Of a stretch of 64,000 nucleotides of DNA, positions 16,617 through 24,908 are shown one piece after another (within the stretch, counting starts at the first letter, position 1; each line of letters begins with the position of its first letter). The position numbers and the translations under genes were made by a program. Below the pieces are notes generated by a model that saw nothing but the letters and a program-made list of their open reading frames with translations, was not told the origin of the DNA and searched no databases. Source of the stretch: Asanoa iriomotensis (GTDB lineage Bacteria > Actinomycetota > Actinomycetes > Mycobacteriales > Micromonosporaceae); NCBI RefSeq assembly GCF_016862515.1, contig NZ_BONC01000024.1, positions 1 to 64,000 on the forward strand, given 5' to 3'.

Positions 16617-17843
16617 ATGACCATGATCACCGCCGATGCACCGCCCGCCGCCCGGCCGCCGCGCCCCACCACGGTGACCGTCGCGTTCTGGCTCCAGCTC
16701 GCGGCGGCCCTCCTCTTGTTCCTCATGGTCGGACTGACGGTGGCGTACGCCGTCTACTTCGACCAGCTGATCGACCGCGCGGTGGAACTGGTGCCCGACG
16801 TCGACCCGGCGGACGTGAGCAGCGAGCGCACCAGCAACATGGTCATGGCCGCGGTCGTCGGCAGCGTGTTCCTGGTGGGTTCACTAGCCTTCGCGGCCAC
16901 GGCGTGGCCGCTGCGCCGGGGCAGCAACGCGGCCCGGATCGTCACGTTCATCGTGTCGGGCCTGCACTTCGTGGCGTGCCTACTGCCCTGCGTCGGCAGC
17001 ATGGTGATCTTCCCGTTCTTCCTGACCGGCCCCGACATCGGGTACGTCGACCCGGAGGCCATGCCGTACGAGGAAGCGCGGTTCTTCGAGGTCCTGTACG
17101 AGCAGACGACATCGACCGAGGAAGCCTTCTTCGCGGGCCTGTCACTGGGCGGCCTGCTGGAGATGATCCTGGTCATCGCGATCGTGATCTTGATCGTGGT
17201 CCCGCCGGCCCACCGCTTCTTCGCTCCGCGCACACCGTCCCCGAACTGGCCGGTCGGCTCCTACCCGACCCTGATGCCCGGCCAGCCCTACAGCGCGTAC
17301 GCCGCGCCCATGCCTGGTCAGCCGTTCAGCGTCTACCCGGCGTCCGTGCCGGGCCAGCCGTTCGGCGTCTACCCGGCGTCCGTGCCAGGCCAGCCGTTCG
17401 GCGCCTACCCAGCGTCCGTGCCAGGCCAGCCGTTCGGCGCCTACCCGGCGACCGTCCCGGGCCAGCCGTTCGGCGCCTACCCGGCGACCGTGCCAGGCCA
17501 GCCGTCGGCGGCGGCCGCGGTGGACCCGACGTCGGTGCCTGCCTCCGGGGCGGACCCGGCGTCGATGCCGGGTGAGCAATCGGTGGTGGACCCGACGTCC
17601 GTGCCGGTTCAGCCGTCTGAGCCGCACCCGGCGTCGGTGCCGGCACAGCCTTCCGGAGCGGACCTGGCGTTCGTGCCGGGTCAGCCGGTCTTCGGCTACC
17701 CGATGCCCGGCCAGCCGTTCCCCGGCTACCCGCAGCCCATGCCCTACGTCATCTGCCCGGACCCTTCCGCACACGTCTCGCCGCCGCCACCGGCCACGCC
17801 CGAACAGCCGCCACCGGCCGGCGAGGGAAAGCTGGACGCGTGA
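16617..17843 (+). CDS. Four-helix membrane protein with Pro/Gln-rich tandem-repeat tail
   Basis: A 408-residue protein of unknown function. The first about 200 residues hold roughly four membrane helices: near 22-46 (VAFWLQLAAALLLFLMVGLT), 75-98, 105-130 and 172-197. The cytoplasmic or extracytoplasmic C-terminal half is low-complexity, with about six 12-residue units of the form (M/V)PGQPFGAYPA(S/T), then degenerate D-P-(T/A)-S-V-P units and a Pro-rich end. Similar Pro/Gln/Tyr tails occur in actinobacterial DUF-type membrane proteins and may be disordered binding surfaces. It is divergent from TetR and overlaps the next gene in GTGA. Confidence 0.75.
   Translation: MTMITADAPPAARPPRPTTVTVAFWLQLAAALLLFLMVGLTVAYAVYFDQLIDRAVELVPDVDPADVSSERTSNMVMAAVVGSVFLVGSLAFAATAWPLRRGSNAARIVTFIVSGLHFVACLLPCVGSMVIFPFFLTGPDIGYVDPEAMPYEEARFFEVLYEQTTSTEEAFFAGLSLGGLLEMILVIAIVILIVVPPAHRFFAPRTPSPNWPVGSYPTLMPGQPYSAYAAPMPGQPFSVYPASVPGQPFGVYPASVPGQPFGAYPASVPGQPFGAYPATVPGQPFGAYPATVPGQPSAAAAVDPTSVPASGADPASMPGEQSVVDPTSVPVQPSEPHPASVPAQPSGADLAFVPGQPVFGYPMPGQPFPGYPQPMPYVICPDPSAHVSPPPPATPEQPPPAGEGKLDA
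17274..17507 (+). repeat. 36-bp tandem repeats encoding PGQPFGAYPA(S/T)V units
   Basis: Six complete and one degraded 36-base units lie head to tail inside the membrane protein gene. Later units are nearly identical at the DNA level, while the first two vary at PYSAYAA and PFSVYPA. The length is a multiple of three, so copy-number change keeps the frame. Confidence 0.85.
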
Positions 17844-18235
17844 CGACGACCGGCACCCTGCACCACGTCGAGCTCTGGGTCCCCGACCTCAACCGCGCGG
17901 TGACCTCATGGGGTTGGCTGCTGACGGCCTTGGGCTACGAGCAGTTCCAGGACTGGCCGGCGGGCCGGAGCTGGCGCCTGGGCCCGACGTATGTGGTCGT
18001 GGAACAGTCGCCGGCCCTGAGCGCCGACACCCACGACCGCCTCCGCCCGGGCCTCAACCACCTGGCGTTCCACGTCGCCTCACGGGCGGAGGTCGACGCC
18101 CTGGTCGACGAGGCGCCGAAACACGGCTGGACGCTGCTCTTCCCGGACCGCCACCCCCACGCCGGCGGCCCGGACACCTACGCCGCCTACATGGAGGACA
18201 CGGACGGCTTCGAGGCCGAGCTCGTCGCTTCCTAA
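17840..18235 (+). CDS. VOC-family (glyoxalase/bleomycin-resistance fold) protein
   Basis: A 131-residue single-domain VOC protein. The two beta-alpha-beta-beta-beta modules begin at LHHVELWVPDLNRAV and at LNHLAFHVASRAEV; metal-site residues would be the N-terminal His pair, His75 and Glu near EAELVAS. Family members are lyases, dioxygenases or antibiotic-binding proteins. GTG overlaps the preceding stop as GTGA, implying translational coupling with the membrane protein. Substrate unknown. Confidence 0.8.
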   Translation: MTTTGTLHHVELWVPDLNRAVTSWGWLLTALGYEQFQDWPAGRSWRLGPTYVVVEQSPALSADTHDRLRPGLNHLAFHVASRAEVDALVDEAPKHGWTLLFPDRHPHAGGPDTYAAYMEDTDGFEAELVAS

Positions 18236-18334
18236 CAGGGGATTGCGGGCGGACATCGGCGCCCGCATCTCGCAACGTACGCCCGGCGGACCAGCGCCAT
18301 CGCGGCCATGACGCCGGTGTTTCATGATTCGGCG

Positions 18335-18766
18335 ATGGAATCCGTTGCGTTGGATCGGTCGTTTCGGTTGTGGAGTTACGGCATCGGCCATTCGCAGCTA
18401 CTGCTGCACGCCCGCGCTGAGGGAAATCACGATGAGCACCTCAACGTTCTGTTCGAAGGCGTCGTCGCGGTGAAAGTGCGGGCTTCGTGTCAGCCGCTGG
18501 TCCTTCAACGCGCTGACCACGACACCCGTGCCAGCGTTCTTGCCTTCGCGCAGGTGCCTGCCCGCATCCAAGCCCAAATCCTCTGCTTGGCTCTACCGTC
18601 GCCGTCGCCGTCGCCGTCGCCGCCGCAGGCCGAGGCCGGATTCGTCGCGTGTGCGCGAGCCACCGTCCTCGCCAACGCCAACAGCGACGACATGACGGCC
18701 GATCGGTGGAACGAGAACTCCCGAGTGCTCCACGTCCTTACCGCCTCGCCGGCTACTTCGCGTTGA
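18335..18766 (+). CDS. Conserved hypothetical actinobacterial protein
   Basis: A 143-residue protein without a recognised domain. The part MESVALDRSFRLWSYGIGHS and QLLLHARAEG...RLNVLFEGV-like strands resemble short actinobacterial proteins of about 150-200 residues that I recognise only as uncharacterised. A Ser-Pro run (SPSPSPSPP) interrupts it, encoded by a CCGTCG hexamer repeat. The C-terminal FVACARATVLANANSDD and WNENSRVLHVL look like further strands. An upstream in-frame ATG nine codons earlier is possible. The 3' end overlaps metH by 14 bases on the other strand. Function unknown. Confidence 0.55.
   Translation: MESVALDRSFRLWSYGIGHSQLLLHARAEGNHDEHLNVLFEGVVAVKVRASCQPLVLQRADHDTRASVLAFAQVPARIQAQILCLALPSPSPSPSPPQAEAGFVACARATVLANANSDDMTADRWNENSRVLHVLTASPATSR
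18596..18625 (+). repeat. CCGTCG hexamer repeat
   Basis: About five CCGTCG units inside the hypothetical gene encode the Ser-Pro linker. The six-base unit keeps the frame when the copy number changes. Confidence 0.6.
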
Positions 18767-21700
18767 AGTAGTTGGCTTCCGGGTGGTGGACGATGATCGC
18801 GTCTGTGGCCTGTTCCGGGGTTAGTTGGAACTCCTCCGACAGTGTTACGCCGATGCGGGACGCGTCCAGGAGGTCCACTACCTTCGCGCGGTCCTCCAGG
18901 TCCGGGCACGCCGGGTAGCCGAAGGCGTAGCGGCAACCCCGGTAGTCCGTGCGGAGCAGGCCCGCCAGCGTCGGCGGGTCCTCCGCGCCCACGCTTTCGC
19001 CCGAGGGGAGCGTCAGTTCAGAGCGGACCCGTTGGTGCCAATACTCGGCCAGCGCCTCCGTCAGCTGGACCGACAGGCCGTGGACCTCCAGGTAGTCGCG
19101 GTACTCGTTGCGGGCGAACAGCTTCGCCGTGTACTCGCTGATGGGCTGGCCCACCGTGACCAGTTGCAGGGCGACCACATCCTGGCCAGACGAGAAGAAG
19201 TCGGCCAGGCACAGGCGGCGTTCCTGGCGTTGGCGCGGGAACGAGAAGCGGGTCAGCTCCGACGCGCCGTCCGGCGACAGGACGATCAGGTCGTTGCCCG
19301 ACGAGCGCGCCGGGAAGTAGCCGTAGACCACCGACGCCTCCAGGACCTGGTCGGCGGCCAGGCGGTCCAACCAATAACGCAAGCGCGGGCGGCCCTCCGC
19401 CTCCACCAGCTCCTCATAGGACGGTCCCGAACCCCGGGCGCCGCGCAGACCCCACTGGCCCAGGAACAGGGCCCGCTCGTCCAGGAGCGCCGCGTACGAG
19501 GCCAGCGGCACGCCCTTCACCACCCGCGTGCCGAGGAACGGCGCCGTCGGGATGTCCACGTCCGTCGACACGTCCGAGCGCACCGAGGCGTCCTCCAGCG
19601 GCGGCAGGTTCTCCGTCACCGACGCGCGCTGCCGCTCCCGGCGGGCCCGCCGAGCCGCGAGCGCGGCCTCACGCGCTGGGTCGACCACGGGTGCACCGCC
19701 ACGCCGCGCCGTCATCACACGGTCCATCAGGGACAGACCCTCGAACGCGTCCCGCGCGTAATGGACCTCGCCGCCGACGAACAGCGACCGAAGGTCATCC
19801 TCCACATAGGAGCGCGTCAGTGCGGCGCCGCCCAACAACACCGGCCACCGAGTGGCCACACCGCGCGAGAGCATCTCCTGCAGGTTCTCCTTCATCACCA
19901 CCGTGCTCTTCACGAGCAGTCCCGACATGCCGATCGCATCCGCGTCTTGGGACTCCGCGGCCTCCAGGATCGACGCGATCGGCTGCTTGATGCCGATGTT
20001 GACGACCTCGTACCCATTGTTGGAAAGGATGATGTCGACCAGGTTCTTGCCGATGTCGTGCACGTCGCCCTTGACCGTCGCCAGGACGATCCGGCCCTTG
20101 CCCTGGTCGTCGTCCGCCTTCTCGATGTGCGGCTCCAGGTAGGCGACCGCGGTCTTCATCACCTCGGCCGACTGCAGCACGAACGGCAGCTGCATCTGGC
20201 CCGAGCCGAACAGCTCCCCGACCACCTTCATGCCGTCGAGCAGCGTGTCGTTGATGATGTCCAACGCCGTCCGGGACTCCAGAGCCGCGGACAGGTCGGA
20301 CTCCAGCCCCGACCGCTCCCCGTCGACGATCCGCCGCTTCAGCCGCTCGTCCAACGGCAGCGCCGCCAGCTCGGCCGCCCGCGACGCCCGCGCCGAAGCC
20401 ACGTCCACGCCCTCGAACAGCGCGATGAACTCCTGCACCGGGTCGTAACCCGGCCTGCGCCGGTCGTAGACCAGGTCAAGGGCGACGTCCCGCTGCCGCG
20501 AAGGGATCCTCGACATCGGCAGGATCTTGCTCGCGTGCACGATCGCGCTGGTCAGACCCGCGTCGACGCACTCGCTCAGGAACACCGAGTTGAGCACCTG
20601 CCGGGCCGCCGGGTTCAGGCCGAACGAGATGTTCGAGATGCCGAGCGTGAAGTTGACGCCGGGATACAGCGAGGCGATCTCCCGGATCGCGTTGATCGTC
20701 TCGATCCCGTCCCGCCGGGTCTCCTCCTGGCCCGTCGCGATCGGGAACGTCAGCGCGTCGATCAGGATGTCCGACCGCCGCATCCCCCACCGGCCGGTCA
20801 GGTCGTCGATCAGCCGCCGCGCGACGCGTACCTTCCAATCGGCTGTTCGGGCCTGACCCTCCTCGTCGATCAGCAGGGCGACGACCGCCGCGCCGTGCTC
20901 CCGGACGATCGGCATCACCCGCGCGTAACGGGACGTCGGCCCGTCGCCGTCCTCGAAGTTGACCGAGTTGACCACGCACCGCCCGCCGAGCATCTCCAGC
21001 CCGGCCTCGACGACGGCCGGCTCGGTCGAGTCCAACATGATCGGCAGCGTCGACGCGGTCGCGAACCGGCCCGCCAGCTCCTTCATGTCCACGGCGCCGT
21101 CCCGGCCGACGTAGTCGACGCACAGGTCGAGCAGGTGCGACCCGTCCCGCGCCTGCGACCGGGCCATCTCCACGCACGCCTGCCAGTCGCCGGCCAGCAT
21201 CGCCTCGCGGAACGCCTTCGAGCCGTTGGCGTTTGTCCGCTCTCCCACCATCAGCACGCCGGCGTCCTGCACGAACGGCACGTGGTGATAGATCGAGGAC
21301 ACTCCCGGCTCGTCGGTGGCCTCCCGGGTCGGGTGCTGCGCGCCCACGCCGAGCGCCGCGACCACGGCCGAGATGTGCTCGGGCGTGGTGCCGCAACACC
21401 CGCCGACCAGCGCGGCGCCGTAGTCGGAGACGAACGAACCCAGCGCGTCCGCGAGCTCGGCCGGGGTCAACGGGTAGTACGCACCGTCCGCGGTGAGTTG
21501 CGGCAACCCCGCATTGGGCATCACCGACAGGGGTACGCGCGAATGCTGCGCCAGGTACCGCAGGTGCTCGGTCATCTCCGCCGGCCCGGTGGCGCAGTTC
21601 AGCCCGATCAGGTCGACACCCAGGGGCTCGATCGCGGTCAGCGCCGCCCCGATCTCACTGCCGAGCAGCATCGTCCCGGTGGTCTCGACCGTCACGTGGG

Positions 21701-22262
21701 CGATCACCGGCACCTCGCGCCCCGCGCCGGCCATCGCCCGGCGCGCGCCGTTGGCAGCCGACTTGAGCTGCAGCAGGTCCTGGCAGGTCTCGATGATCAA
21801 AGCGTCGGAGCCGCCGAGCAGCAGACCCAGGGCATTCTCCTGGTACGCGTCGCGCAGCGTCCGGTAGTCCGTGTGCCCCAGCGTCGGCAGCTTGGTGCCC
21901 GGGCCCATCGACCCGAGCACGAACCGTGGCCTCTCGACCGTGGCGAACCGGTCCGCCGAGGCCCGCGCGATCCGGGCGCCGGCCTCGGCCAGCTCACGAA
22001 TCCGCGACTCGATCCCGTACTCCCCGAGGTTTCCGAGATTGGCTCCGAAGGTGTTGGTCTCCACGCAGTCGGCACCCGCCGCCAGATAGGCGTCGTGCAC
22101 CCCGCCGACCACCTCGGGCCGGGTCACGTTGAGCACCTCGTTGCAGCCTTCGTGCCCCTCGAAGTCGTCGAGCGTCAGGTCGGCGGCCTGGAGCATGGTG
22201 CCCATGGCGCCGTCGGCGATCAGGACCCGGCCGGCGAGCGCGTCAAGGAACGAAGTCGACAC
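18753..22262 (-). CDS. metH: Cobalamin-dependent methionine synthase
   Basis: A 1169-residue cytoplasmic enzyme that transfers methyl from 5-methyltetrahydrofolate via cob(I)alamin to homocysteine. The homocysteine/zinc domain covers residues 1 to about 300 (DGAMGTML at the start, zinc cysteines in GLNCATGP and GGCCGTTPEH). The pterin domain spans about 320-590. The B12 helical cap is at about 620-715, and the B12 Rossmann domain has the axial His in DVHDIGKNL near residue 733. The AdoMet reactivation domain ends the chain (YAFGYPACPDLEDR). Length is usual. GTG start, with TAGCCT six bases before it. No cobalamin riboswitch is recognisable in the 140 bases upstream. Confidence 0.97.
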   Translation of the reverse strand: MSTSFLDALAGRVLIADGAMGTMLQAADLTLDDFEGHEGCNEVLNVTRPEVVGGVHDAYLAAGADCVETNTFGANLGNLGEYGIESRIRELAEAGARIARASADRFATVERPRFVLGSMGPGTKLPTLGHTDYRTLRDAYQENALGLLLGGSDALIIETCQDLLQLKSAANGARRAMAGAGREVPVIAHVTVETTGTMLLGSEIGAALTAIEPLGVDLIGLNCATGPAEMTEHLRYLAQHSRVPLSVMPNAGLPQLTADGAYYPLTPAELADALGSFVSDYGAALVGGCCGTTPEHISAVVAALGVGAQHPTREATDEPGVSSIYHHVPFVQDAGVLMVGERTNANGSKAFREAMLAGDWQACVEMARSQARDGSHLLDLCVDYVGRDGAVDMKELAGRFATASTLPIMLDSTEPAVVEAGLEMLGGRCVVNSVNFEDGDGPTSRYARVMPIVREHGAAVVALLIDEEGQARTADWKVRVARRLIDDLTGRWGMRRSDILIDALTFPIATGQEETRRDGIETINAIREIASLYPGVNFTLGISNISFGLNPAARQVLNSVFLSECVDAGLTSAIVHASKILPMSRIPSRQRDVALDLVYDRRRPGYDPVQEFIALFEGVDVASARASRAAELAALPLDERLKRRIVDGERSGLESDLSAALESRTALDIINDTLLDGMKVVGELFGSGQMQLPFVLQSAEVMKTAVAYLEPHIEKADDDQGKGRIVLATVKGDVHDIGKNLVDIILSNNGYEVVNIGIKQPIASILEAAESQDADAIGMSGLLVKSTVVMKENLQEMLSRGVATRWPVLLGGAALTRSYVEDDLRSLFVGGEVHYARDAFEGLSLMDRVMTARRGGAPVVDPAREAALAARRARRERQRASVTENLPPLEDASVRSDVSTDVDIPTAPFLGTRVVKGVPLASYAALLDERALFLGQWGLRGARGSGPSYEELVEAEGRPRLRYWLDRLAADQVLEASVVYGYFPARSSGNDLIVLSPDGASELTRFSFPRQRQERRLCLADFFSSGQDVVALQLVTVGQPISEYTAKLFARNEYRDYLEVHGLSVQLTEALAEYWHQRVRSELTLPSGESVGAEDPPTLAGLLRTDYRGCRYAFGYPACPDLEDRAKVVDLLDASRIGVTLSEEFQLTPEQATDAIIVHHPEANYFNAK

Positions 22263-22268
22263 CCTCTC

Positions 22269-22274
22269 AGGCTA
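22269..22274 (-). promoter_or_regulatory. TAGCCT -10 box for metH
   Basis: TAGCCT lies six bases (GAGAGG) before the metH GTG. The GAGAGG touches the start codon, too close for a normal ribosome site, so a leaderless transcript is the simpler reading. Confidence 0.45.
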
Positions 22275-22391
22275 ATAGGTAGTCCGATTCGCGCAGGAAG
22301 CGATGATCCAACCCGATACGCGGCTGTGACGGAGGTCGCGTCGGACCACCCACCCGCGCCGCGCCGCCGAGCCCTGACTAGCGGGGCCACG

Positions 22392-22397
22392 TAGGCT
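22392..22397 (+). promoter_or_regulatory. TAGGCT -10 box upstream of the PAC2 gene
   Basis: TAGGCT ends six bases before a GTG that opens a 19-codon leader frame coupled to the PAC2 gene. Confidence 0.4.
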
Positions 22398-22403
22398 GGC
22401 TTG

Positions 22404-22463
22404 GTGAACGTGTGGACCACTAAGGCGACCGGAGCGACACGGTGGACGGAGGCGTTGGGATGA
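22404..22463 (+). CDS. Possible 19-residue leader peptide coupled to the PAC2 gene
   Basis: A GTG placed six bases after a TAGGCT hexamer opens a frame of 19 codons (MNVWTTKATGATRWTEALG). Its TGA overlaps the PAC2 ATG as ATGA. If transcription starts at this GTG, translating the leader would deliver ribosomes to PAC2. No homologue is recognised, and the frame may simply be the 5' leader. Confidence 0.3.
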   Translation: MNVWTTKATGATRWTEALG

Positions 22464-23329
22464 CCGAGTTCGACGGCCTGCCCGAGCTGCGCTCCCCCGT
22501 CGCGATCGCGGCGTTCGAGGGGTGGAACGACGCCGCCGACGCCTCGACGGCCGCGGTCGAACACCTCGAACAGGTGTGGGGCGCCCGCGAGATCGCGGCG
22601 CTCGATCCCGAGGACTTCTACGACTTCCAGGTCAGCCGGCCGACCATCACCATGGCCGACGGCGAGACCCGGCGGATCGAGTGGCCGACCACCCGGTTCA
22701 TGCGGGCGAGCATCGACGGCGTCGAGCGCGACGTCGTGCTGATCCGGGGCATCGAGCCGAGCATGCGCTGGCGCACGTTCTGCGAGCAGGTGCTCGAGCT
22801 GTGCCACAGCCTGGAGATCAACCGGGTGGTGCTGCTCGGCGCGCTGCTGGCCGACGTCCCTTACACCCGGCCCCTGCCGATCAGCGGCAGCGCGTCCGAC
22901 AAGGACGCCGCCGACCGCTACCAGCTCACCCCGACGCGGTACGACGGCCCGACCGGCATCGTGGGCGTGCTCCACGACGCCTGCCAGCGCGCCGAGGTCG
23001 ACGCGCTGAGTTTCTGGGTGCACGTGCCGCACTACGCCAACAACCCGCCCTGCCCCAAGGCGACGCTGGCCCTGCTGCACCGGGTCGAAGAGGTGCTCGA
23101 CCTGCCGGTGCCGATGGCCGACCTGGCCGAGGAGTCGGCGGAGTGGGAGCAGCGGGTGCGTGCCGCCGCCGAGCAGGACGCTGAGCTGGGCGAATACGTG
23201 CGCGAGCTGGAGGAGCGGGCCGGCGACGCCGGCATCCAGACGGTGAGCGGCGACGAGATCGCCCAGGAGTTCGAGAAGTACCTGCGCCGCCGCGGCGGTT
23301 CGGCCGGCCCGACCGCCGGCTCCTGGTAG
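22460..23329 (+). CDS. PAC2-family protein (proteasome-assembly-chaperone-like fold)
   Basis: A 289-residue soluble protein of the PAC2 family: LRSPVAIAAFEGWNDAADAS at the start, MRWRTFCEQVLELCHSLEIN, LLGALLADVPYTRP, GPTGIVGVLHDACQ, and a coiled, acidic C-terminus ending near residue 289. Archaeal and eukaryotic relatives help assemble proteasomes. The role of actinobacterial members is not established, though proteasomes are common in this phylum. The ATG is preceded by GGAGGCG. Its place beside metH matches the Mycobacterium tuberculosis order (Rv2124c metH, Rv2125), as I recall it. Confidence 0.9.
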   Translation: MTEFDGLPELRSPVAIAAFEGWNDAADASTAAVEHLEQVWGAREIAALDPEDFYDFQVSRPTITMADGETRRIEWPTTRFMRASIDGVERDVVLIRGIEPSMRWRTFCEQVLELCHSLEINRVVLLGALLADVPYTRPLPISGSASDKDAADRYQLTPTRYDGPTGIVGVLHDACQRAEVDALSFWVHVPHYANNPPCPKATLALLHRVEEVLDLPVPMADLAEESAEWEQRVRAAAEQDAELGEYVRELEERAGDAGIQTVSGDEIAQEFEKYLRRRGGSAGPTAGSW

Positions 23330-23400
23330 GGCGTGTCGCCGGGCGCGGCCTGGCGCGTGGTGGTGCATCCTAGGATCATCGCCACGCGGGAGGTCGCGCC

Positions 23401-24195
23401 ATGCAGAGCAACCCGGGTGCCGCCGAGGCGCCGCACCGCCAGATAGCCGAGCAGATCAAGGCCCAGATCCGCCGCGGTGACTGGGCGGCCGGCGAGCGGT
23501 TGCCGTCCATACCGGCGCTGGCCGAGACGTTCGGTGTCGCGAAGCAGACACTCCAGCGCAGCATCGACCAGCTGCGGGTCGAGGGCGTGCTGATCACCAA
23601 ACCTGGATCGGGTACGTACGTCCGCGGCACCAAACGCCGCCTCAACCGGCTGTCCCGGGGTCGCTACGGCGGCCACCGCGGCTACCACGCGGACCTGGCG
23701 GCGCGGTACCGGCAGCACCTCACGGAGGTCGGCCGGGCACCGGCACCACCGGAGGTCGCGGACGCGTTCGGGGTCGCCGACCACACCCCCCTGCTGGTCC
23801 GCCGGCACCTGGTGCGCACCGACGACGTGCCGGTCGAGATCGGTGCGGCCTGGTTCCGGGTCGAGGACGCGGCGGGCACGAGCCTGGAACGCTTCGAGGG
23901 CTTCGGCCGGCCGCTGTACCAGGAGGCCGAGGAGGCGCTCGGCCGCCGCTACGCGACCGCGACGGACGTGATCACCGCCCGCCAACCGGACCGCGACGAG
24001 GCCGAGATCCTCCAGATCCGCGGCGACACGCCGGTGCTGCATTTGCTGCACGTGGCCTACGACGACAAACACCGCGCGATCGAGGTCAGCCAGGCCACGT
24101 GGCCGGGCCCGATGACGACGCTCACGGAGAACTACAAGATCCCGGGCCCGGTCGAGGACGCACCGGACGACGAACCAGGGCTCGCCCTGGGTTAG
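23401..24195 (+). CDS. GntR-family regulator, HutC/UTRA subfamily
   Basis: A 264-residue regulator. The GntR winged helix is at residues 10-78 (RQIAEQIKAQIRRGDWAAGE, LPSIPALAETFGVAKQTLQR, GSGTYVRG). A UTRA ligand domain covers about 95-245 (TPLLVRRHLVRTDDVPVEIG; TPVLHLLHVAYDDKHRAIEV). UTRA proteins usually sense sugar phosphates, amino acids or other small metabolites. GGGAGG precedes the ATG. No structural gene follows on the same strand; instead a palindrome array begins at once, and copies of this gene's last codons recur inside that array. Target unknown. Confidence 0.88.
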   Translation: MQSNPGAAEAPHRQIAEQIKAQIRRGDWAAGERLPSIPALAETFGVAKQTLQRSIDQLRVEGVLITKPGSGTYVRGTKRRLNRLSRGRYGGHRGYHADLAARYRQHLTEVGRAPAPPEVADAFGVADHTPLLVRRHLVRTDDVPVEIGAAWFRVEDAAGTSLERFEGFGRPLYQEAEEALGRRYATATDVITARQPDRDEAEILQIRGDTPVLHLLHVAYDDKHRAIEVSQATWPGPMTTLTENYKIPGPVEDAPDDEPGLALG

Positions 24196-24478
24196 CGGTC
24201 GGCGCCCAGACCGGAAGACGCGGTTGCGGCGGTTGCCGCAACCGCTGGCTGTTCTTGAGGCAGCGCCCACCCCAGCGTTGCGGCAACCGCCACCCGGGTT
24301 GCGGCAACCCCCAGCGTTGCGGCAACCACTACGAACCAGGGCTCGCGCCGGTTAGCGGCACGAGCTCGGACAGGACGACGCCGTTGCGGCAACCCCCAGC
24401 GTTGCGGCAACCACGACGAACCAGGGCTCCCCTCGGTTCGCGGCCCGCGCCCGGACGGGAAGAGGCCGTAGCGGCGCG
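24170..24478 (+). repeat. Three dispersed copies of the gntR 3' end
   Basis: About 60-base segments starting at 24170, 24331 and 24416 share ACGAACCAGGGCTC followed by a related GGTTAGCGG-like and GACGGGAAGA-like stretch. The first copy encodes the last residues and stop of the GntR protein; the others are non-coding and lie between palindromes of the array. Confidence 0.65.
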
Positions 24479-24900
24479 TTGCCGCAACCGCTGGTCAGGG
24501 TTGGGGCAACCGCCAGCAGCGCGTCACCCCGACCGCCGCCCGATTCCGCCGGGCCGTCACCCGCCCATCGCCGCCACCCCGCCCGCGCGTTGCGCTGCCG
24601 CCACGAGCATTGCGGCAACCGCAGCCCGAGGCATCGTCGCAACCGCCGGCAGGATCGTTGCGGCAACCGCAGTCCGAGCGTCGCCGCAACCCCCGCCAAG
24701 AAGGTTGCGGCAACCGCCGGCGAGAGCGTTGCCGCAACCCCCGGGAAGACCGTTGCCGCAACCGCCGGCAAGAGCGTTGCCGCAACCGCCGGCAAGAGCA
24801 TTGCCGCAACCCCCGCCAAGACCGTTGCCCTAACCCCCGCCAAGACCGTTGCCGCAATCGCCGGCAAGAGCGTTGCCGCGACCGGCGGGTCGGGCGTTGC
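24232..24900. repeat. Array of GTTGC[C/G]GCAAC palindromes with a 24-bp period
   Basis: Perfect copies begin at 24232, 24277, 24298, 24316, 24383, 24401, 24478, 24657, 24704, 24728, 24752 and 24776. Copies with one or two mismatches begin at 24500, 24609, 24680, 24800, 24824, 24848 and 24872, and a half site begins at 24896. From 24704 to 24896 the spacing is exactly 24 bases. The array fills the 713-base gap between two convergent genes. No protein-coding reading survives across it, because the repeat changes frame at the 24657/24680 step. Confidence 0.9.
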
Positions 24901-24908
24901 GGTGTTCG

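Noticed and set aside
17142-17774. Minus-strand Arg-rich repeat protein opposite the membrane protein tail
   Set aside because: Mirror image of the PGQPFGAYPA repeats, generated by the coding repeat on the plus strand.
22263-22403. Cobalamin riboswitch before metH
   Set aside because: No B12-box-like sequence or room for the fold; the -10 box appears to abut the start codon.
24609-24900. CRISPR array
   Set aside because: The period is only 24 bases, the intervals between palindromes are themselves repetitive rather than unique spacers, and there are no cas genes.
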